From Dipodascopsis uninucleata var. uninucleata (taxonomy: Eukaryota > Ascomycota > Lipomycetes > Lipomycetales > Lipomycetaceae), in assembly GCA_030568195.1 (NCBI GenBank), contig JAJLTO010000003.1, positions 704,501-768,500 on the forward strand: DNA of 64,000 bases, in the 5' to 3' direction. This document shows positions 1 to 10,358 of this stretch, one piece after another; the stretch's first letter is position 1, and every line of letters starts with the position of its first letter. The notes beneath the pieces were generated by a model. It saw only the letters and a program-made list of their open reading frames with translations. It was not told the origin of the DNA and did not search any database. The translations under genes were made by a program, and so were the position numbers.

Positions 1-1208
1 ACGCAGCTGGTTAGAAGCAGCCGCACACACGGTAACAACCACAAAACACAAAGTAAATGAATAACGCAAGGCAAAATACATAAAATAAAGTAAAAGGGGT
101 ATCCGCTGTGGGCACAGCAGAAAGCATCATGCGTGTCAGTCTGGGACCATTTGTGACCGTGCTAATTGCTCCTTCTCGGATTCGTATTCGGATTCGGATT
201 CCAATGCTTCGCTTGCATCGAACCCTCAAAGACACCGCTGACCGTGTTTATACTAGTCTAGCTTAGTAAACACAAACACGTCTGAAATAAGCTACCAAGC
301 GTGCTGACCGCTGCTGCGTGCTGCTGTATCGGACAACGTGCTGCGCGCCAGCATTCGCAGAGTGCCATCTAGAACCATGGGCTGCTTTTAGCTTTACTGT
401 CGAGCCTGGATATTTTACTATATACGAATCGCACTCAGCATCCACATAGCGCTGCCGCGTCGCGCTCCCAGCCTCGGTAAAGCGAAATCGTACCAACTCT
501 ACGTGCACTGCGGCGCCTTGGCTCCACATAGTCTCGCTTCCTTCCACGCACGGTAAAGGAAATCAGCTCGGGTCTGCCAATCTCCGCCGCACCGCGGCGT
601 CCCTCTAACCTTGTCCAGGTCACCAAGGATCTGGGCTAGGGTATTTAGCAGTCGGATCTCAGGAAAGAGCGAGCTCCGGATCAGGTCCCATTAAGCTTTG
701 GAGAATGACTCGACGCGGAAAATGTATAGCGAGCTGAGGGCGGCTTGCTAATCGGTCAATGCACTGACGTATTTCAAGTGATACGACTGTAGTAACGTAG
801 AAAAGCATGCAAAAAAAAAAATCCTATATCTATAAGACAGCCATGGAGTCTGCAGGTCCTCTCATGTACTCTGATTGCTCACTGCTCTCTGGTATAATTC
901 GCAATAAAAATTAAATGCTTACCTTTCATGTGGACACTTGTAGCTTTCAGAATACCTTCGGCTCTCTAAAATCAATATACTGAATAAACTACATCGTCAG
1001 GACGTTTCTGGCTCCTCAAAGCATCCGTCCCCTGCATACTTCTCGTCCACATCCTAGTTATATAACATGCGTCTCTACCGCGCAAGAGCATAACTATCAC
1101 AGTCGTCTCGATTCTTCGACTATTCAGCTGGATCTGATTCTGAAGTGCTCGGCGTGTCTAGCATAGCAGCACTTGTTAAACTCTCGTCCTCTTCGAGTGC
1201 CCTGGAAA
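1..1208. other. Intergenic leader region, no gene seen
   Basis: No convincing coding region on either strand. Open frames between about 10 and 630 on the minus strand are low-complexity and have no family features. Bases 300-700 are more GC-rich than the rest and may belong to the promoter or leader of the gene starting at 1209. Four hexamer copies lie at 176-199. Confidence 0.5.
176..199. repeat. Short hexamer tandem repeat (TCGGAT)4
   Basis: Four tandem hexamers, three TCGGAT and one TCGTAT. It is a simple microsatellite and explains the Arg-Ile run in a spurious minus-strand frame. Confidence 0.8.
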
Positions 1209-2840
1209 ATGTACGCGCGTACTCGGTACCTGCACAGTGGACTCGACTTAAGCACGATCTCTTCTCATTCTTCTTGTTTCTCGTCTATCGCGTCAGACGC
1301 GAGCGACGAAGGAGCAGAAGAAGAAGACGACTGCCGTTTCACTGCGTCTGGTAACCTCGTACAAACGCAAGGCTCGTTCGCCAGTAGTCAATCACACAGG
1401 CACGCACATCAACTTCAGCGAGAGAAAGGTAGCGGCAAGGACAACCTGCGCAAAACTAGTCAAGTTCAGGACCCCCAGCCTCCGCTTCGCGGTCTTGAAT
1501 CATATTCTGGCGGCCCGTCCAGCGGTATACTATCTGATCCCACAAGTTTGCTTAAAGTGCCGCTGACTCTGCTGAGCCTCATGGTCGCTCTACTATCTGA
1601 AGGCTGTGCGGACGCACTACCTCCCAAATCATCGCTAAGCTCGTTAGTTTCGCGAAAAATGCCTGCTGACCAAGGTATAAATAAGGCTGCATCTTTTCCT
1701 GTGGTCGGTGGCCCTGAATGGGAAGCTGCATCGTCGTCTGATTCATCCGCTGGCGCTGGTATGCGAAACAACAAAGATCGCTCTCGTCACCGCCATTCAA
1801 CAATTGGCAGCACAAGTTTTAGTAACGACAGTAGGAGCAGCAGCCGAAACGGTCGCGAAACGAAAATGGCTCGGGCTATTAACAGCGATTTTCCAAGATA
1901 CAATACTATTTCAATTGGCGATTTACCTAGCCGAAGGTCTGGCGTTGTAACTCCTCCAAGTGGCATCTCTAGTACTGGATCATCACGTAGGCCGTCTACG
2001 TCAGGTCAGTTTTTTTCGTCTAATGAGAACTACGTGATAGCACAGCCACCACCCCGTCCAGGATTCAAGTCTCACCATCAGCATCTTTTTTTCCAACTAC
2101 AACAGCTGACACGACGCAGAGCGTTGCCAATATATAATATCAAAAAATCATCTCAGAACTCACAGTTTTCTGTGTGCAGTTGTGATGGAGAGCATGACCG
2201 AGCTGTTGCGCAAGCATTCGGTTTCGACATAGTTTTCTTCAGCACAAAACCAAATGAGGACTCTACAAAGACAAAGTGGCGTGTGCGGTCCATCGAATAT
2301 GAAAATAAACCCGTCATTGCAGTGTTCTCATCTCCCTCTGGTAGACTCGTGGGTCGATGGATACCCGAATCTAGTGATATAAGCTCTAATACACGCTGGA
2401 CATTCATCACACCACGCGGTGAGCAGCTTGCACATCTTGCCGGTAACAATTGGATCGAATTGTTACCAAGCAGTATACAGCGAGGCTTCGTTGGACAAGT
2501 TCGCTTTGAGGAAGCTCTATTATTTAGCGCTATCTTCATTTCAGGATCTAAGATATTTGGTGTACCCCCTGAATATTGTGAGCCGCCAATCAAGTCCGAT
2601 GCTTTGACCAAAAAGCGCTTCTCGTTACCTATTGGTGTATTGGAGATGCGCCCTTCGTCACAGTCTACTAATAGCGAGAGAAGTCGTCAAGACCAGCAGC
2701 TTCCTGAGATGTATCATAATGGTCGACACCAACCACCTATAAAAGTGTTTAATGGAATTGTCCGTCGGGGAAGATCGTTATTAAGCAGGCCCATCCGAGC
2801 GATATCAGGCTCGTCATCATCGTCGTCTCTCCGGGAATAG
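1209..2840 (+). CDS. Hypothetical Ser-rich protein with a conserved-looking C-terminal domain
   Basis: Single open frame of 543 codons from the first in-frame ATG at 1209; an upstream exon cannot be excluded. I do not recognise the family. The N-terminal 300 residues are Ser/Arg-rich and probably disordered, with one hydrophobic stretch (KVPLTLLSLMVALLSEG) near residue 115. Residues about 310-490 are different: few low-complexity runs, many Trp, Phe, Val and Ile, alternating beta-like patterns (WRVRSIEYENKPVIAVFSS, then WTFITPRG) and a short Cys-containing start (CSCDGEHD). This looks like one folded beta-rich domain. The C-terminus returns to Arg/Ser-rich sequence and ends in a Ser run. A tubby/LURP-like barrel is conceivable, but I see no diagnostic motif. 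The gene is convergent with the peroxiredoxin gene. Confidence 0.65.
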   Translation: MYARTRYLHSGLDLSTISSHSSCFSSIASDASDEGAEEEDDCRFTASGNLVQTQGSFASSQSHRHAHQLQREKGSGKDNLRKTSQVQDPQPPLRGLESYSGGPSSGILSDPTSLLKVPLTLLSLMVALLSEGCADALPPKSSLSSLVSRKMPADQGINKAASFPVVGGPEWEAASSSDSSAGAGMRNNKDRSRHRHSTIGSTSFSNDSRSSSRNGRETKMARAINSDFPRYNTISIGDLPSRRSGVVTPPSGISSTGSSRRPSTSGQFFSSNENYVIAQPPPRPGFKSHHQHLFFQLQQLTRRRALPIYNIKKSSQNSQFSVCSCDGEHDRAVAQAFGFDIVFFSTKPNEDSTKTKWRVRSIEYENKPVIAVFSSPSGRLVGRWIPESSDISSNTRWTFITPRGEQLAHLAGNNWIELLPSSIQRGFVGQVRFEEALLFSAIFISGSKIFGVPPEYCEPPIKSDALTKKRFSLPIGVLEMRPSSQSTNSERSRQDQQLPEMYHNGRHQPPIKVFNGIVRRGRSLLSRPIRAISGSSSSSSLRE

Positions 2841-3321
2841 AAATGAATTACCTTAAATGTCTCGGATCGTTCGTGATTATACATTATTAACGATGGGCAT
2901 TTTCAGGATATTTTATTATCGATATATAATCATCACATTTAAATTATTCTATTCTCTCTTTCTTCGTGTAAATAGCTTCTTGTTCATTCGTTTCTATTAC
3001 GTTACTTGCATCTAACCAGTCACTTCTACTATCTAGTATATGTACTATTTTAAAAATGTAATATAGAATTATTAATGATAAACTAGATCTAGAAGACCCG
3101 GTTTCATTTACGACTTGTTACACATAGATTTGACAAACAAATACACATTTCCCGTACTTTAATATACCACTTAGAACTACAAATTTCGATAATAGACTAG
3201 GATATACAAATATCATAAACAAATTATGAAACTACCGGTATACAAAACGAGATACAAACTAGACAGAAAAACAAACAAATGAAAACTCTTTCATTTCCGT
3301 AGACCCACCTCTCGCAGACAG
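2841..3321. other. Convergent intergenic region
   Basis: Very AT-rich sequence between two gene 3' ends. It should hold the two 3' UTRs and polyadenylation sites. No open frame or structured repeat stands out. Confidence 0.6.
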
Positions 3322-4120
3322 TCACTCACTACTCTTAACAAACTGTAGAGCTTTCTCTACAGATTCCTCAGGCTTAACTCCAACTTTCTTGACAACAAGC
3401 TTCCCGTTCTTGAAAATCCAGTATGACCTAATAATGCCGCCAGCGGCAGTTTTCTTTGCTCCAAGAGGACCAATTAATTCAAACTTCGTGTCAGCCAGAA
3501 GTGAGTATGGCAAAGACTGCTTCTGCTTGAAGTTCATTTGTGCACTTTCCTTATCAGCACTTAGACCAAACACAAGAGCATCGCACCCTGTAAATTGATC
3601 ATAGTTATCTCTAAAACCACACGCCTGTCGAGTACATCCTGGCGTGCTAGCTTTTGGATACGCGAATATAACAACCGGACCTTTGGCTTCATTTAACACT
3701 TTCTTCAGCGAGATGATTTCTCCATTTTGATCTGCGATACTGACATCAGGAATATCATCACCAATTTCAAGTTCCTTGCTTTGTTTTTGTGTGGTAGACT
3801 GAGCGTTTTCAGTGCGGTCCTTAGATACATCTGCCTCAACTTTAGTTTTCTTGACGGGCGGCTCGTTTTTGTTCGTATCTTCTTTTGCTTCAGATCTGGC
3901 GGCTAACTTATCGATTTTCTTCGATTTTTCGGCCCTCTAAATATATTAAGATTAGATAGCTGAAGGTAAGAACATGCAAATATGACAATGTACCTACATT
4001 TACCACATTTGTCTCTTTAGCCTTCAAGTCTGCAGTCTCAGCACCTGCCTTCACACGGGCGGATCGCCGCAATGGCCTTGATTCTGTGTCCATTTTCTTC
4101 TTTTCAACGGTAACTGCCAT
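3322..4120 (-). CDS. DOT5: Thioredoxin-dependent peroxiredoxin, PrxQ/Bcp family (Dot5-like)
   Basis: Two exons, 4120-4004 and 3936-3322, joined by a 67-nt phase-0 intron (GTAAAT...TTTAG), give 243 residues. The C-terminal 150 residues form a Bcp/PrxQ domain. The signature YPKASTPGCTRQACGF holds the peroxidatic Cys in TPGC and the resolving Cys five residues on, as in atypical two-Cys PrxQ. The family reduces peroxides and alkyl hydroperoxides with thioredoxin. The N-terminal 80 residues are Lys/Arg/Glu-rich (RRSARVKAG, EKSKKIDK, PPVKKTK) and look disordered. That agrees with yeast Dot5, the nuclear thiol peroxidase, and PPVKKTKVE could be its import signal. Nuclear location is inferred. The short first exon codes only for basic tail. 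Confidence 0.92.
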
Positions 4121-5263
4121 TTACATGAGACGTGGGGACACTTCTATTTAGTTTCTACTCAAGATAGAGAATAATGTAAGATATCAAGAAAAAGGCAGCC
4201 TCAAACAATCGATTAATTCGCGGAGGTGGAGAGGTGGAGAAAGGTTCCACTCCAGATCGGGCTTTGTAATTATAACAAAAAGCACTAACTTAGTCCGACT
4301 ATCAAATGAAGTAATAAAAATGAGAAAAGAAGGAGCTAGATTAAAGATTTTTAGAACTCATTTTAGAGGAATCTAATAGTATACTTGAAGAGCACATTAA
4401 CTACTAGCTACATGATGAATGATTGCAATGATGGCCATTACATTTGATGCAAGGTGCCTCGTTCTATACCAAAGAATTTAGAAAGTATTATCGAAATCTT
4501 TATTTCTGTTTCGTTGGGTGCACAATCGTGTGATTGTTTGTATTCATATATAAAATAACCATCTCATAAGAATAGCTAACTACAACGATTTGCTGTTATG
4601 CACAGGGGTGCACATTTTAAAGCCATCGTCCCAAAGAGTAGAAAAATACTACTTGCTTTCACTTTCAGACTTGTAATAATGTAAACCATTAATCTTAAAA
4701 GACACATAATGGCTTCCGACGGTCATAGCTTTCTCTGTAAATTATATTCTATTTATAGCTGTACTGCATAAAACAATTATATATCTCTTATATGATATAC
4801 AGGAGACAGCCAGAGGACACACTAGCAAGATGGCTTCACATTCTAACAGTAATGACAAGTGCCTGCAAAAGCCTCAAAATTGAAGTCATTGAATAGTTAA
4901 TTACAAGACATCGGTGGTTATATACTACAGACTTTTCCGAATCACGAATAGGATGGAAATAGCAAACTTGTCAATAGTTTATAATGTAGAAATCTGCTGA
5001 CTGCTCTAGCTTCAACAGCAAGGTAGTTTGTTCACTCTCAATGAGTGTCTGGATTAGTTCACGTCGAGTTGATCTGGTTGGAGCAGGTGGAAATTGCAGA
5101 GCAAGCTTAATAATGTAACACTGAATTTACGCAAGAGAACGGTATATATATGACATACATACGATATTTTTACCATTTTCTTCTGTTCCCTATTTTTTGA
5201 CTATACTTGTACAAGTTGTGCTTTTGTTTAATGAATTCTCGCCGTATTTTCCCGGCTACGAAC
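4121..5263. other. Intergenic region between peroxiredoxin promoter and GAA1 3' end
   Basis: No coding signal seen. The end near 4121 should hold the peroxiredoxin promoter; GAGGTGGA is repeated in tandem near 4225-4240. The other end should be the GAA1 3' UTR. Confidence 0.5.
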
Positions 5264-7063
5264 TTACCTTTCGCGAATTCTGCCTTCACATGCCACTCTC
5301 TCTTTGGTATCATTAATCATCTCTATCATTTTCTTTTTTTTTACAGGAATGAATAATGCTAAGCAGCAAACAATCCAGAAAACTTGCCATACACAGAAAA
5401 CTAATGGAATGAAACTCCAGACACCCTGTCCTCGCCAGCACCACATTGCACCAGTCACGAAGTCTGCGAACGATTCTTTAACAAAGAAATAGTGAGAGAC
5501 TAGAATCACAAACGAAGGACAAGTTATAATAATAGATATAAAGGAGATTATGTTTCTGAGAAAGCCACTTGAATCCAATGGGTAAACAAACTGTGCCAAG
5601 GGAACAAGAAGCAGTCCCATAATCAAGGACAATGAAAAATTGAGAGTTGCCAGCGTCGACAAAAACATTCCTGTAGCAACAAAAGCATATGACTGAAACT
5701 TTTGTATGAAAGAAGCACTTTTAGGTTCCATAAGTGTTCGAATTGTGACTGGTAACGTGCCTAACAAAACTGCTGATGTGTAGAAGAAAGTGACAAGTGA
5801 TTCAGTTGGTATGAAAGCTGCAATTGCAAAACATATAAATGATCCGAGAACGATGGTTCCATAAAAGATGGCGGCATTAAGCACTTCAGAGAAAATATTC
5901 TCCGAAGACAACCAGAGATAAAAGCCTTTTATTGTAAAACTAGCTCCTACCATCATTGCAGAAGGCAGATAAGTGCCAATACTGACAAATCTTCGTGGAC
6001 TTAATAAAAGATAAAAGAAAAATGACTGATGGAAATGCTCCAGCAAATTATTAATAGACCGCAATCCTGCTTCTACAATTCTTCCATAAAGCATTTGGTC
6101 GTATGGTCCAAATCCTGTATTGGCACGCATTGTTACTGTATCGATTCTCCATCCACTGAATGCTTCATGGCCAGCTCCTGCTTTATACAGATTTGAAAGT
6201 GCCTGATGTGCTATTCCTGACAAAAGCGTCAGAGTTCTCGAATGATATGTCTCTTCAGGCATATCTATTCCATTCACAGTAACTTTTACACCCATGTATC
6301 CAGCGATGAGAACTAGAGTATTGACAAGATCTAGGTTTGGAAGTTGTCCATTTTTACCAGAGTAAAGTATTTCTAAGACATCAAATCGATCACTAGTACC
6401 GGGAAAGTCAAGAATAATACCACCTTCTATTGCTCCGCTTGACAGCATTGATGTTTGATGATAGTCAGAAACCCATGCACTCAAACCGAATCCGCCATCT
6501 GAAGGAATCAGCAAGATTATATCTTTAGACCAAATCGACCACCTCTTCAAGTATCGTGAAAGGCTCAATGCAATCGCGACACCTCCCTCGTTTACTACAC
6601 CGTCTTCATTCAACCAGGGCGCACAAATGATCATTGATTCGGTAGTATCACCACGGGGAGCATGTAAAACGCCGTATGCATTACTTCCAGATTTGATATC
6701 ATTATAATGAGAGAAAGTCCAGTTATGGCTAGCACTTTTAAATCCAATGATATCAATCCATTCTCGTATCGTTTCTGTTCGTAATGCCTGACTCTTGTCT
6801 GCAAGTAGCCTTATCTCTTCTCGAAATGCTCTTACTATATTCTCTTCTGATTTTTCAAAATATGTCAAAGCTTGTCCTGGTAATAAGGCGTTTTCTGAGA
6901 TATATGTTCGTCGAGACTGGCCCTCCACTGGTAAGTAGAATAGCCAGCCTATACCGCCTATAATTAGGATCGAAGATAGCGTTATCAGTACGGAAGTGAG
7001 CTTCAATTTCTTGAATTTCTCGTTTCGCCGAGCTAACCTATTTACTTTATCGACAATCTGCAT
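5264..7063 (-). CDS. GAA1: GPI-anchor transamidase subunit GAA1
   Basis: Uninterrupted frame of 599 residues starting at the ATG at 7063. GAA1 is the ER-membrane subunit of the GPI transamidase that brings the GPI lipid and pro-protein together. The expected layout is present: a short cytosolic basic N-terminus (RLARRNEKFKKLKL), one membrane segment at about residues 24-45, a large lumenal M28-aminopeptidase-like domain (about 50-350), and at least five or six membrane segments between 355 and 580. The lumenal part carries the family pattern around APWLNEDGVVNEGGVAIALS and PSDGGFGLSAW. The C-terminal cytosolic tail is Lys/Arg/Glu-rich (PVKKKKM then GRIRER). Length matches the human and yeast proteins (about 610-620). 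It is divergent from COG3 over about 290 bp. Confidence 0.93.
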   Translation of the reverse strand: MQIVDKVNRLARRNEKFKKLKLTSVLITLSSILIIGGIGWLFYLPVEGQSRRTYISENALLPGQALTYFEKSEENIVRAFREEIRLLADKSQALRTETIREWIDIIGFKSASHNWTFSHYNDIKSGSNAYGVLHAPRGDTTESMIICAPWLNEDGVVNEGGVAIALSLSRYLKRWSIWSKDIILLIPSDGGFGLSAWVSDYHQTSMLSSGAIEGGIILDFPGTSDRFDVLEILYSGKNGQLPNLDLVNTLVLIAGYMGVKVTVNGIDMPEETYHSRTLTLLSGIAHQALSNLYKAGAGHEAFSGWRIDTVTMRANTGFGPYDQMLYGRIVEAGLRSINNLLEHFHQSFFFYLLLSPRRFVSIGTYLPSAMMVGASFTIKGFYLWLSSENIFSEVLNAAIFYGTIVLGSFICFAIAAFIPTESLVTFFYTSAVLLGTLPVTIRTLMEPKSASFIQKFQSYAFVATGMFLSTLATLNFSLSLIMGLLLVPLAQFVYPLDSSGFLRNIISFISIIITCPSFVILVSHYFFVKESFADFVTGAMWCWRGQGVWSFIPLVFCVWQVFWIVCCLALFIPVKKKKMIEMINDTKERVACEGRIRER

Positions 7064-7356
7064 TTCTGAGCCTAGATGTCACTGTTATCACCGTCTAGAG
7101 CACACCCATTTGCTGTTCCTCGCGTATGATTTGGTGCTGTGTTTATAATAGTCCCTACTTGGAATATTAGACGTTCGTTTAAAGGTAAGGGTAGTATAAT
7201 GTACTTGACCATAATCAAATATCGAAAGTAGACATGCTCGTAGGATAATATTAATTTTGAAGACGATATATCAGCTACAAAACCAACAGGATCTCAATTA
7301 AGCCTGAAGATTTGGTATTTGCAACTCTGTAATATCTGTGAGAAGATATTGATGAA

Positions 7357-9303
7357 ATGTACGACGATTGGGCGTATCATGTAAGCCCGTCGCAATATGC
7401 TCCTCAACCACAAAAGCATAGGCGGCGGCGGAAATCAATTATACAAGAGGTAGCGTTAGAGCATCAGCAGGTAAGAGAAGTTAATGAGGCATATATGTTC
7501 GTCTAATGCTGCATATGAATAATATCCTTGTGGATAATATAAATAATGCTTCATACTGATAATGCTTTGTTTAATAGCTACCAAGTATTAGGAATTCACC
7601 TGGGAACTTAGGAACGCTTGACAATGTTATTGAGGATACTGCAGGCAGTAAATATTTTATACCTGAGTACACTGTGCCCATAAGACGGTCAAATTCGATG
7701 TCAAGCTTGACAAAATTGAAAAAATCTATTCTTTTTGAACTGATAAATAATGAAGAAAAGGATCATACAGATTTAGTTACTTATCCCTTTACAGCTGCAG
7801 AAGAAAAGTTGTTAATGCGGCCATTGCAAGATGAAATTGAATTCAATGAGCTTTACGATAATATAGAAGATGAAATCCATGCAGAGAATGACAGAATTTA
7901 CATGTACGTAGCAGCATGAAGTTGTGAAAGTCAGTCTTCCTTATAGTGGCAGAGAGCTAACAAATCCCAACTTTTCTGGCTGATTAGTGAGTTTCGCGAT
8001 ACCTGTAAATCTCATTTAGATTCATGCCAAGCCTTCATTGACAAGGCTGACGATACGCTTGCATTACTGGACACATTAGCCCGAGGATTTGAATCTGTAA
8101 GGAAGCAGACATCGACATTCCAGGAAAAATGCGAGTCGCTATCGTCCGAGCAGCTTCGCCTCGAATCTCTAGCAAATGACATAGACGAAAATCTTAAACC
8201 ATTTGTTATGCTTGAAGACATAACAAGGCGTCTAAACACTCCGGGGACCGATTTCGTTGCGCAAGATCGTTTCAGAAATATGCTTGCTACATTGGATCAC
8301 TGCATAGAATATGTTGATTCTCACGTAAGTTAATTGTGCCTCAAAGCGCCGGCTTATACTGGCTTTAAGTGCAGTAGATCTTATTATTCTTTAATTATAG
8401 CCTAAGTTCCATAGTATTGATTGGTATCAAATGAGATTTCGACAATGCATGACGAGAGCACTGACTTTGATCCGTCAGTATTTCGTTAATACCATAAGAG
8501 AAGTCGCCTCAGATGTCCAGTCTCGAATTGCTGCAAAGGCGCTTAGCGATCAAACGCAATCTGCATTATTCTATACCAAGTTTCGTGTGGATGCCCCATT
8601 ACTTCAAAGTCTGACAGCAGAAATACAGTCGCGATGCGAAGGACGCGAAGAATACGAAAATCTGCTAAACGATTGCTATAAGTGTTATGTAGCCACAAGG
8701 GTCAAATTGATATCTCCTATCATTGCTAAACGCATTGGCGATATGCGAAGCTCCATTGACGATTTACTACAGCTGGTGAGTTCTAAACTTCAAGGTACAA
8801 TCTATATTTTATGTTCTAATTGTATACAGACGCGACAAAGCATTGCCTATATACGTACCATATGTTCGGATGAATACGATTTATTCTTCGCCTTGTTTGT
8901 TGGAGGCGAAAACATTATATAGTGAGTGCATGCGAAAGATCGACTTATAATTTTGTAATATGAGCTAACTTCTATAAACATCTATCTATAAAGTGAGCTT
9001 CTGGAAGATCTCTGTGAGCCACTACAGGATGTCCTTCGCAGTCGAATCATCCACGAGAAGAAGATAGAGACTCTATACGAGCTCTGCACTATATTACAAG
9101 GGCTTTCGTTGCAAGACGGCGACGAACGTAAGCTAAAATTTATACATTGAACACGAATTAGACTATTATTTACTAACTATTCATACTAAACAGAAGCTAG
9201 CACCTACTTCGAACGACCTCAGCTTGATTTTGGCCGACTATTTCAATCGACGCTACAGGACGCGCAGGTAAAACTAGTGTTCCGTATGCAAGCATATTCA
9301 TAA
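7357..9303 (+). CDS. COG3: Conserved oligomeric Golgi complex subunit 3 (Sec34), C-terminal half apparently missing
   Basis: Seven exons read as one protein: 7357-7470, 7578-7907, 7947-8324, 8401-8775, 8830-8921, 8994-9127 and 9194-9303. Introns are 107, 39, 76, 54, 72 and 66 nt, all GT-AG with matching phase. The product is about 510 residues. COG3 is in lobe A of the COG tether for retrograde intra-Golgi transport. The Sec34 N-terminal domain is clear: a coiled coil (about 150-260), then MRFRQCMTRALTLIRQYFV, then DEYDLFFALF, then LCEPLQDVLRSRIIHE, then LQDAQVKLVFRMQAY. The frame then stops at 9301-9303, where the family goes on for another 300 or more residues. A stop-free stretch at 9549-9679 (reading NSYDYDVIIPEAADL) looks like the next few residues of the family, but no clean splice joins it. 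Nothing resembling the C-terminal half follows. The 3' end is therefore uncertain. Confidence 0.85.
8776..8829 (+). other. COG3 intron 4, 54 nt, divisible by three and stop-free
   Basis: GTGAGT...TATACAG. Retention would add 18 residues without changing frame. Removing it restores the family sequence LLQ then TRQSIAYIRTICSDEYDLFF, so it is read as an intron. Confidence 0.8.
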
Positions 9304-9911
9304 ACAAATTTTCAGTGCAGACAGATGTTCGTAAGAACGCGATCAATGCAGATAGTTTAAATACATAGACGATACGTTGCGCTTATGATCACTCGTTGTT
9401 TTCATCTGCAAGCTTATTTCCCGGCATTTGTCTATTGTGTAGCCTCGCTATATAAAACAAATATGCTTGCAGAATCTTAAATTTTTGTAGTTGTAGGGGT
9501 CTTTGCCATGTGTTATTTCGAGCGAGCACTTGACATAGCCAAATTCAGAATAGTTATGACTATGATGTCATTATTCCCGAGGCTGCTGACCTCGTAGGAA
9601 TATTGTCAAGACAGCGATCACTTTTTGACAACATTGTAAATAGTCGTCGTCGCCATAGAAGCCTGTCATTTTCTTTGTAATCCTTTTTTCCTTTATGTCA
9701 AGCGGAGCGTTCTTCCTGATTGTTTCTATTTTTCTTTAATATATCACTACAAGTTACTTGCACTGAGAATGAGATCATAGTGCTCCGGATTATAACTGCG
9801 ACGTCATTAATATAATACAAAGAAATCGCTCGGTTTCGCTCATCTATAAATTCAGACTAGTTAATACATCTCCGAGTAAACGGTTATAAATATATATATT
9901 AATTGGTAGCA

Positions 9912-10358
9912 ATGGCATACACAGTAGGGAGATCTGCAGGTACTGCAGATAACAACACTACGACTTCGTATATTCAGCATAAAACTGTGTCGTACGCTTC
10001 GTCCGGAATGAAGAAAACAGCGCCACCCGCCAGTGGCCTGAGAAGTAGAAATAGCAGCCAGGCGTCGGAGTCTGACAGGCTGGTAGTGCCACAGCGACAG
10101 TATACCGAGGCGTCTGGACACGAAGGGGGTGACTATGGTACTTGGGAGCGACAGGGTTCAGATACAAGCAGCGTTGAACAGGCAGTCTCAAGACCAGAAT
10201 CGCGAAGTTCGACATTATCGGGTATTTCTACTACTGCCGTAAAGGATGGTGTTGAGGGGCGACGAGCGAGTCATAAGAAGATGGATTTCAAGAGCTTTAT
10301 GACTGCCGCCGACTTACACGAGCAGCAGCAGCAAGCAGCATCTTCCAGGCACACTTGA
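9912..10358 (+). CDS. Small hypothetical Ser/Thr-rich protein
   Basis: Open frame of 148 codons from the ATG at 9912. I do not recognise it. Composition is Ser, Thr, Gly, Gln and Arg with almost no hydrophobic core, so the protein is probably disordered. The one stretch that looks constrained is near the C-terminus: RRASHKKMDFKSFMTAADLHEQQQQ, a short amphipathic segment that could be a binding motif. No signal peptide or membrane segment is seen. It lies directly downstream of the shortened COG3 in the same orientation, but its sequence does not resemble the missing COG3 half. A minus-strand frame overlaps most of it, so coding status rests only on length and composition. Confidence 0.45.
   Translation: MAYTVGRSAGTADNNTTTSYIQHKTVSYASSGMKKTAPPASGLRSRNSSQASESDRLVVPQRQYTEASGHEGGDYGTWERQGSDTSSVEQAVSRPESRSSTLSGISTTAVKDGVEGRRASHKKMDFKSFMTAADLHEQQQQAASSRHT

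Noticed and set aside
10-630. Three minus-strand open frames of 63-94 codons
   Set aside because: They overlap in different frames, are low-complexity or repeat-derived and show no domain.
9268-9548. A 281-nt COG3 intron joining 9267 to 9549 in phase 0
   Set aside because: It keeps the frame, but would remove LVFRMQAY, which matches the family, and is much longer than the other introns of the gene. Left as an alternative.
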